The notes under the pieces were generated by a model. It was not told the DNA's origin and searched no databases. It worked only from the letters and a program-made list of their open reading frames with translations. From the NCBI GenBank assembly GCA_973895155.1, contig OZ316894.1, positions 7,502,001 to 7,566,000 on the forward strand: a stretch of 64,000 nucleotides of DNA, written 5' to 3'. This DNA is from Marsupella aquatica. Lineage: Eukaryota; Marchantiophyta. Shown in pieces: positions 57,004 through 64,000 of the stretch (the stretch's first letter is position 1; every line of letters starts with the position of its first letter). A program made the translations under genes and the position numbers.

Positions 57004-57618
57004 AGGACCACTTGTCACACCGCATGCACAGACCAGATACCATTGACCTATAGCTTAACACTCTGACTTCAACACAGAGGATATTTACTTAAAATTTTGA
57101 TGTATGAGCAATTTTGGGTCCAGGGTTTAGGGTCAACAGTACATAACTTATATCCTATTATGCCTGCACTAAGCAAAATATCCTAATTTAAGAGGCTAGC
57201 AAACTCGCATAAAAGTCTCTATTGAAAGACTGCTTTCATGACTGCTTTAACCTGGTGAACATTGCAACGTTGAATGAATTAATGGGCCATGTGATAATAT
57301 GCAAAATGATTTATGCCTCACTTATTTGTCTCAGCCACTATCATAACCTATTTAGGATGTATAAATTTCAACCCTTATGACACTGCTTCATACCAATCCT
57401 CTTCGAAGAATGCCTGTTTTACATGTCACGACTATTGTATGTGATTCAAATGCATGAAATGTTGTTGCAGATCTCCTTTGGTGAATCATAGCCACAATTA
57501 AAATTGAGGTGTTGGTGGAGAAATTGTATTAGGGGATCAGTTTTGTGTGTGGGCTCAACATACCAAAAGTATGTGTGCTCTGCATCCTTGTGTGGCCATT
57601 CCAATTCATTGCAGTAGC

Positions 57619-57762
57619 AAATGCCTTTGTACCTTAAATGCTAAATATATTTTACTTTCTGTGCAGTCTGCTAAATTGTAGAGTCTATCTAAATGCCTTT
57701 GTACCTTAAATGCTAAATATATATTACTTTCTGTGCAGTCTGCTAAATTGTAGAGTCTATCT
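57619..57762. repeat. 72-bp tandem duplication containing a splice-acceptor-like site
   Basis: Units 57619-57690 and 57691-57762 differ at about one base. Each contains TACTTTCTGTGCAG, a good 3' splice-site sequence. They sit directly before the PHD reading frame, which has a third AG (ATGCGCAG, ending 57771) three bases upstream of its ATG. Confidence 0.92.
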
Positions 57763-57773
57763 CATGCGCAGGC

Positions 57774-58454
57774 ATGGCACGGCCTAAAATTCAAGCCAAA
57801 AAGCGTGTGACAGAGGTGAGAAACACAGGTGTACTTGGGGCAGATGCTACTAACTTCTCTGCAAGTCAGATTTTCCAGAAGGCAGCTCATTGTTGTGCCA
57901 TTTGTGACGATGGTGGGGGCCTGGTCATTTGTGAGGGCCCTTGCATGAGGCATTTCCACCTCAACCCGGAGTCTGACCTTGCTGCAGAAAACAACTGTCC
58001 AGGGGTGGGCCTCCCGTCAACACACCAGGGAGACTGGATGTGCACTGATTGTTTGGAGAAGCAGGCTAAGTGTGCACAGTGTGGGAAGTTGGGGTCCTAT
58101 GAGGGCTCTGTTGATGCTGCAGCAAATGTTAGGAAATGTCCAGACCGTTTTTGTGTGAGATTTTTCTGTTTTGAGTGTTTGCCTGCTCATGCCACAGCTT
58201 GCCCACTTCATAGGTGCAAGGCATGTGGTGAGCATGATGATGACTACTGGACTGACATAGTCCACTGTGCTAGGTGTCCCACTATGTGGCACTATCATTG
58301 CCTGAAAGATCATCAAGCAGAGGGTTATGCTTGTGACAGAGAAATCTATGATCACTCTGCACATGGTGTTGATCGATGGATATTTTATTGTCATCGCCAT
58401 GCCATTGATCCTACCTCGCGCACTCCTGTGAGAGATCACATATCTTGGCTGTGA
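57774..58454 (+). CDS. EDM2-like PHD/extended-PHD zinc-finger protein
   Basis: A 226-aa single frame. After a short basic N-terminus (MARPKIQAKKRVTEVRN), residues ~40-100 form a PHD-type finger with CCAICDDGGGLVICEGPC, RHFH and CTDC. The rest is a second Cys/His array (CAQCGKLGSYEG, CPDRFCVRFFCFECL, CPLHRCKAC, HCARCPTMWHYHCL), the tandem layout of EDM2-type proteins. Arabidopsis EDM2 binds modified histone H3 and controls silencing of transposon-bearing genes. This protein is far shorter and ends after the fingers with no methyltransferase-like part. It may be an isolated reader module. It lies 2 kb before the transposase gene on the same strand. Confidence 0.7.
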   Translation: MARPKIQAKKRVTEVRNTGVLGADATNFSASQIFQKAAHCCAICDDGGGLVICEGPCMRHFHLNPESDLAAENNCPGVGLPSTHQGDWMCTDCLEKQAKCAQCGKLGSYEGSVDAAANVRKCPDRFCVRFFCFECLPAHATACPLHRCKACGEHDDDYWTDIVHCARCPTMWHYHCLKDHQAEGYACDREIYDHSAHGVDRWIFYCHRHAIDPTSRTPVRDHISWL

Positions 58455-59046
58455 AGCTGAACATTGTACATGCACAGTGCACCTGATGTGGATGTACTAT
58501 TTTTTGAGATTGCAGAGATTCCAATTTTGAAAAGGAGTTGGGTAGGCGAGTTTATATAGGCAGCACTTATCTTGTGCTCTGGCGTCAGTGGCTGGGTACA
58601 TGCCTATACAAACTTATCCTTACAAGCCTTCTTGGAAGTATTTAGGCTGAGTGGTCATTTTCATAAACACTTTCATCACACTGCTAAATTAAAACAGGAC
58701 TTCTAAGTTGTAAGCGTATAAATTATCAGGCATGCAATTAATCAAATTGCCCTATAAGTTTGTCATTGAATGTATCCTCCTTTACAACAAAATATGTATG
58801 TGCCATGACAAGTTGGTTGCACTTCATTTCACCACGGATATGGATTTTGTAGTATATATTCAAACAATGTCCTGCATCCGTGCAGGTGCCTAGTACGTAT
58901 TGTTCACATATCCCTTGTACCTATCAAAATCGGACCTGAGCACCAGTGGGCCAGATCAACTCAAAAAGCAGGAATTTTGTTGTCCTTGTATTGTCAGGTG
59001 AACCCATTCTTCCAAAATTCACTGTCATCACGTAGGGTGTGTGTAC
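58455..59046. other. Spacer between PHD and BRCT frames
   Basis: AT-rich, no frame of interest. It should contain the PHD gene 3' UTR and the promoter or an intron preceding the BRCT frame. Confidence 0.4.
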
Positions 59047-59919
59047 ATGGAGCCTGGTAAACGTAGAAAGTGTGACCACCCAGCAGTGTTTACAGGGGTC
59101 AGAGCGATTTTGGTCCATGGCCAGCATGGGTTGACCAAAGTGCATTGGCCAACTGTACAGAAACGATTCTCTGAGCTCCATGGCACTGTAGTTCAGGACA
59201 TCACTCCAGAGACTACACATGTTGTTGCAGGGACATGGCTATCAGTGATAAAGAAGTGGTCATGGTCCTACATGAATTCTGCAATTACTAAGCAAGGCCT
59301 AAAAGTAGTTGAGGCCTCTTGGATCATAGATTCCATAGCACATAAGATTGTACAGGATACTGAGCAATATGAGTTGTGGGAGGATGAAGAAGCTATTGCA
59401 TCAGCTTGGGCTGAACAAGAAGTCTGGGAAGCAAAGGCACGGCTTGCTGATCTCCAATATGGACCTGTACTCAACAAAGGACAGAGCTCTACAAGGCTGA
59501 AGAGTATGTTGGCTGAGGAGACGAAGCAACCAACCCCCATTCTGAAAGGGCTGAGCATGGTATTTGTGGAGGCGGGAATTGGAGAGGTTAAGTGCAAAGT
59601 GTACAAGTCCACAGTGCTTGACCTAGGTGGGACAGTGGAGGAGAATATAACAGAGGACACCACTCATGTCATTACTAAGTCATATCCCAAAGCCTGCCGC
59701 AAGTTTGGGAAGGGAGACATTCGCTTTTATGTCATGTCCCATAATGTGTTTGTGGTTTCATATGCTTGGCTTGTGGAATCAGTAGCAGCTGGGAAGCGTC
59801 AAAACCCAATGGACTATGATCTTTTTGAGGCCTGGCCACGGAAGGGTCAGGATCCTTACAGAGAGGACTATGAGACAACAAGTGAGGAATGGGTCATTAG
59901 CGATTCTGAATCAGAGTGA
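59047..59919 (+). CDS. Protein with two BRCT-like domains
   Basis: A 290-aa frame from the ATG at 59047. The first BRCT-like fold (about residues 14-110) has an ILVHG strand, DITPETTHVVAG and the signature Trp in VVEASWIIDSIAHK. The second (about 170-270) has LGGTVEENITEDTTHVI and VVSYAWLVESVAAGKR. A Glu/Ala/Trp-rich helix joins them, and the tail is acidic (EEWVISDSESE). BRCT pairs bind phosphopeptides or DNA ends in repair proteins such as XRCC1, ligase IV and Pol lambda. No catalytic domain is present. It is on the transposase strand between the PHD gene and TNP2. A cellular role versus a transposon role cannot be settled here. Confidence 0.7.
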   Translation: MEPGKRRKCDHPAVFTGVRAILVHGQHGLTKVHWPTVQKRFSELHGTVVQDITPETTHVVAGTWLSVIKKWSWSYMNSAITKQGLKVVEASWIIDSIAHKIVQDTEQYELWEDEEAIASAWAEQEVWEAKARLADLQYGPVLNKGQSSTRLKSMLAEETKQPTPILKGLSMVFVEAGIGEVKCKVYKSTVLDLGGTVEENITEDTTHVITKSYPKACRKFGKGDIRFYVMSHNVFVVSYAWLVESVAAGKRQNPMDYDLFEAWPRKGQDPYREDYETTSEEWVISDSESE

Positions 59920-60493
59920 GGAGTAGTAGCATCAGTTTGGACACAAGTTTTTTTGTATAAATTAGATCATTGAAATAAATGTGATCTTTGAACTAATGTA
60001 CCTTGTTATGGTTGGTGGCAGTTGGGCTTATTTTACTGTTGGCGGATTGTTGTTTCCTGCTGCCTGGGGGTGTCACTGTAAACGTACATGCAGAGGCGGT
60101 ACATTTGAGGACAGCGGAGGAGGTGGTGACACCCTCCAACATTTAGAAATTTTGTGTCATTCACTTGACAATAGGTACACTACTTGCGAACCTGTTTTTT
60201 TCTTTTGGGGTGGTTTAGGGTTTGTGAGAATTTAGTACACGTTATGTTAACTCTTTTGGCAGATACAGTCAGGGATATATGGAACACAAATACCACCATT
60301 AGGCATCCTTGTTCACTGCTGTCCATGACTGCAGAGCTCCTAGCCTGTTACAATGCACCCTGGTCACCACCCTCCCCAGACCCAGCCCAGGGCACAGGCA
60401 CTGCCTTTGCATCATCCCACAAGGATATCACGCCATGATAATAAGCTTTGGCAGCGTGAAAGGTTACGAACCAGACTTTCAGGAGCCAGTAGG
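59920..60493. other. Spacer before the transposase
   Basis: Contains the probable transposase promoter or an upstream exon. The transposase frame stays open back to an ATG at 60353, but that extension (Pro/His-rich) is not family-like, and an acceptor-like TTTCAG lies at about 60475-60480. Confidence 0.4.
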
Positions 60494-63400
60494 ATGAGAT
60501 GTCCTTGTGCAATCTGCCAAGGATCCCGTACCAGGGGTCTGAATGAGGTTTGGCGGCATATCGCGGTTCATGGAAGAGATCCACGACATCGAGTTTGGAA
60601 TGATCCTGCAGAGGAAGATTCTTCCGACGAGGAGTGGAGGTTAGAATTTGATGCTGCCAATGCTGCAAGACGGGCAAGTGAGGTTCTGCCTGGTGCATTT
60701 GAAAATGTTGTAGCTGGTCTCTGTGGGTTGTCAGCTCTCCAACGGGATGGTGCTCAGGCAGCACCACGTGACGAAGGAATTCATGTGGAAGAGATGGTGA
60801 GAGACATCTTCCAAGACTTGGATGCATTTCATGATGGGCTGGACAATGAAGAGGATACGGCTGCAGATGCAAGTGTGCCCCCTGTCGAAGAGCCTCTTGA
60901 TGAGTTTGAGATAGGGCAGGAAACCCCTGGGCATGATGGGATGTTTGGCTCTCCCCTGCAAATACAGGAAGGCAGGAAGTCTTTGTACCCCGGTAGCAAA
61001 TGTTCTAAACTGGGATTTGTCATCATGTTCCTGAACATTTGCGGCAACCACAATGTCCCCAACGTTTTGGTTTCTGAGTTGTTGGCATTCTTGCGAACAA
61101 CTGTGCTACCAGATGGTAATATTTTGCCCAAGAACATGTACGAGGCAAAAAGATGCATATCTAATCTTGGATTGAACTATGATTCGATCCATGCCTGTCC
61201 TGATGGGCATGTTCTTTTCAGAAAGGAGTATAAAGAATCGTTGACATGCCCTAAGTGTGGGAAGCACAGGTATCGGAACTCAGGAAAGTCTATGGTTCCC
61301 GCCAAGGTACTTCGTCATTTTCCACTCATTCCCAGACTTCAGCGGATGTTCAGAAGCCGTGCCATCTCGGAGATGATGACTTGGGCAACTGACAAGAAAA
61401 GTGATGATGGGCTACAACGACATGCTGCAGATTCAAGGCAATGGAAACTCATAGATGAGATGTATCCCGAATTTGCTGCTGAGCCGAGGAATGTCAGACT
61501 TGGGCTGTCATTGGATGGGGTAAACCCATTTGGAGACAAGAACAACAAATTTTCATGCTGGCCTGTAACTATTTTGAATTATAACCTTCCTCCTTGGATG
61601 ACTACAAAGCGATTTTTTGTTCTGATGGTCCTACTGATACCAGGGCCAGACAGTGCTGTATCTGCCAACATAGATGTGTTTCTGGCTCCCCTAGTGGAGG
61701 AATTGAGAAAGCTTTGGGAGGAAGGAGTTCTCACATATGATGTCCTACAGAGGCTTGGGAGGTTAAACCCATTCATCCTTAGAGCCATTGTCATTCTGAC
61801 TATAGCTGACTACCCAGCCCATGGGATGATATCAGGCCAAACAACAAAAGGATATTGTGCTTGTACTATCTGTGGGCGCAATGTCACCAGTGAGTACTCC
61901 AGAGCCCTGCAGAAAGTGATATACATGGGCCATCGTCGTTTTCTGAAGACAGATCACCCTTACAGAGAAAGACAGGCACTGATTGCACACTTTGGCAATG
62001 AGATTGAGCAACGTGGACCCCCGGCACGAGTGACCAAAGAGGAGATCAGGCAGTGGGGAGCACTGAGGGATGACTATATCAAACGAGGGGGCAGGGAAGA
62101 TGGAGTGAGTGATCCAATAAAGCGATATGGTGTAAAAAGACTGAGCATATTGGACTTGGAGCTCAAGTACTGGAGGGTAAGCCTCTTGGAGTTGATGCTA
62201 ATTGGGATACATGTTTTGGTTCAGAGCATGTGCATTCATTTCGAAGAGAGAGACTAAACTTGAGGCATTTCCTGACGCTTTTGCATTGCAACGATGCAGG
62301 AGTTTGAGCCAAGCAAACATAACATTGATGTTATGCACATTGAAAAGAATATTTGTGAGAGTCTACTCAGATTCTTGTGTGGAGAGAAAGACACTGGTTC
62401 AGTGAGATTGGATCTTGAACAGAGGGGAATGAAACCCCATCTTTGGTTGAGGCCACATGCCCACAGAGCTGATGTGCTCTTGAAGTACCAAGCGCCCTAT
62501 GTTCTGACAGACACAGAGTGGGAACTATTTGTGCAGAGGTTGAGTTCTTTGAAGGTTCCTTCAAACTATGGCAGTGCTTTCAAGAAGCATATCATGACTA
62601 GAAAGCTTGGTAGTATGAAAAGCCATGACTACCATATGTTGATGCAACAGGTGTTGCCTTTATGCCTGAGGGGCCTGTTGCAGAAGCCTGTTCGTACTGT
62701 GATCATGCGACTCAGTGATGTGTTTCATCGTATTTGTGTGAAGGTTTGGGATGAAACACACTTCCCACAACTGACAGAAGATGTCGCTCAGGTGCTGTGT
62801 GACCTGGAGATTTATTTTCCTCCCGCATTTTTTGATGTCATGACCCACCTACTTGTCCATGTTGTGGAAGAGCTACACCAATTTGGGCCTGTGAGTGCTC
62901 GTTGGTTGTACCCTTTGGAACGGTACATGAAGCTACTCAAAGGTCACGTGAGAACATATTACAAACCTGAAGCAAGCATGGCTAAAGGTTACATCAAGGA
63001 TGAGACTCTGGGATTTCTGACCGAATACATAGCACAATATGAGCATGTGAAGACCAGGGTGTGGAATTCTGATGAGGAGGAAGGGGTGGTAGGTGAAGTA
63101 CTGGAAGGGGCTGCAACCACAAAGAACCTGACCATATCTATGAGAGACTTGGCACATGACTTTGTATTGCACAACACTGTGGTGATGGAACCCTGGATAC
63201 AGTGAGTGCATACATGTGCTATAATCCAGTTCATGAGCTTAAATGTTGTGTTCGTGTGGTTTTCTCCTTCAGCCTGTTCATGTTTACCCAAGCTAATGCT
63301 GTGTGGTTGTTCGTTCAGGGAGTATGAGTCATTGAAGGCGGCCCATCCCACTGCAGGAACAACTTTTCCAGGTTTCATGGAGTGGATCAGAGTGGCAATT

Positions 63401-64000
63401 AGAGAGCATCACGAGACCCACCCAGACATGGATGCAGATGTTTACCTACTGTCTAATGCCCCTAGCCTGAAAGTGAAGACTTACAAACGGATGAGAGCAT
63501 ATGGGAATCACTTCCGAGTGAAGGATGGTGACAGTGCCTACAGGGTGACGAATGACTGCGGGCTCATCACTGTATTTGAGCAACAGAGCCACAATCACGA
63601 CAGGGCCTGGATGGAGATGGGATATGTGGGAGAATTAGTTGACATATGGGCTCTGGACTATGGGGCGGTGTCCAGTCCTGTGATTCTTATGAAAGGTTCA
63701 TGGGTGCGGCAGGATTGGCTTGGTAACAGGGCTACCATGAAGAGAGACAACGACGGTTTCTTGCTGGCCAATTTCAGAGGGAAATTGCCCGAATGGTCTG
63801 AGCCATTTGTGTTTCCTAGTCAGGTGGAGCAAGCTTTCTTCCTGGATGTGGAAGACTCCCCAGGTTGGCGTGTAGTGTGTCATAAACAGGCCAGGCAACG
63901 CCGGATGGAAGGATCAAACCTTGAGTTTCATTTACACTCTCATAGTGCCTTTGATCGTCGGCGTTCAGACCAAGTGCCTGTAGTTCATGATAGCGGGGAC
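60494..64000 (+). CDS. TNP2: CACTA transposase, TNP2 type, runs off the right edge
   Basis: Exons 60494-62176, 62300-63201 and 63319 to beyond 64000, with GT-AG introns in phase; about 1089 aa are visible. The start MRCPCAICQG is the conserved cysteine motif of the transposase-associated region. The TNP2 core (Transposase_21) follows, with CPKCGKHRYR, WKLIDEMYPEF and LSLDGVNPFGDKNNK. Exon 2 opens EFEPSKHNIDVMHIEKNICE and continues as a DUF4218-like region (HLLVHVVEEL, RWLYPLERYMK). Exon 3 matches DUF4216 (YLLSNAPS, NDCGLITVFEQ). No stop or frameshift is seen, so the gene may encode an active enzyme that cuts the element at its CACTA termini. The first exon choice is open, since the frame extends to 60353. 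Confidence 0.9.

Larger units (their letters stand above)
50183..64000 (+). mobile_element. Probable CACTA (En/Spm) transposon, left part
   Basis: The left terminus is CACTAGAAGAAAC at 50183-50195, the CACTA-type end. It is followed within 250 bp by subterminal GTGACTC motifs (about 50219, 50250, 50388), the usual binding-site pattern of CACTA elements. About 10 kb to the right, on the same strand, lies a TNP2-type transposase that runs off the window. Three further same-strand frames (Cys/His-rich, PHD, BRCT) lie between. If continuous the element exceeds 13.8 kb. The right end is not visible, so continuity from terminus to transposase is inferred. Confidence 0.65.

Noticed and set aside
56579-57046. 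155-codon frame overlapping the Cys/His-rich frame
   Set aside because: Overlaps the 56554 frame in another phase and lacks the ordered Cys/His pattern; at most one can be real, and 56554 is the better candidate.

Overview
The window is nuclear DNA of a land plant. The support is three intron-containing plant genes with canonical GT-AG splice sites (an arabinogalactan peptide, a VAR3/OZ-type RanBP2 zinc-finger organelle protein, and a CURLY LEAF/E(z)-type Polycomb methyltransferase) set in a large excess of transposons and decayed repeats. Gene density is low. The lineage below land plants cannot be fixed from the sequence; a non-seed plant is possible but only a guess.

Layout. 1-8100: a complete Ty1/Copia retrotransposon on the minus strand (1100-8092), with 344-bp LTRs, AGCCT target duplications, an initiator-Met-tRNA primer site and a polypurine tract. 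Its polyprotein is dead (six in-frame stops, one frameshift, and a 292-bp TIR element inserted in integrase). 8100-11125: intergenic, with short repeats and the upstream region of the next gene. 11126-11659: two-exon arabinogalactan peptide gene. 13635-17267 (minus): five-exon VAR3/OZ-like gene with an RGG-rich tail. 17268-28240: gene-poor, with a 410-bp MITE-like element, a degenerate ~77-bp tandem array, a 4.3-kb unit bounded by 27-bp inverted repeats, and two adjoining foldback palindromes. 29103-38050: seventeen-exon E(z) gene, about 1288 aa, with an unusually long repeat-containing exon 9. 38300-48600: gene-poor, holding an inverted copy of the ~77-bp array and a ~1.1-kb tandem duplication. 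48615-48897: a possible two-exon small protein. 50183 to the right edge: a probable CACTA (En/Spm) transposon whose left terminus lies at 50183 and whose TNP2-type transposase runs off the window at 64000.

The most unusual part is the CACTA region. Between the left terminus and the transposase lie three same-strand open frames: a Cys/His-rich protein (56554), an EDM2-like PHD zinc-finger protein (57774) and a protein with two BRCT-like domains (59047). If they belong to the element, it is a large DNA transposon carrying a chromatin-reader-like and a repair-like protein beside its transposase. The right terminus is outside the window, so co-residence in one element is an inference.

The three cellular genes do not form a pathway. 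The AG peptide is a secreted, GPI-anchored cell-surface molecule; the VAR3/OZ-like protein is expected in plastids or mitochondria; and E(z) is the catalytic subunit of nuclear PRC2, which deposits H3K27me3.
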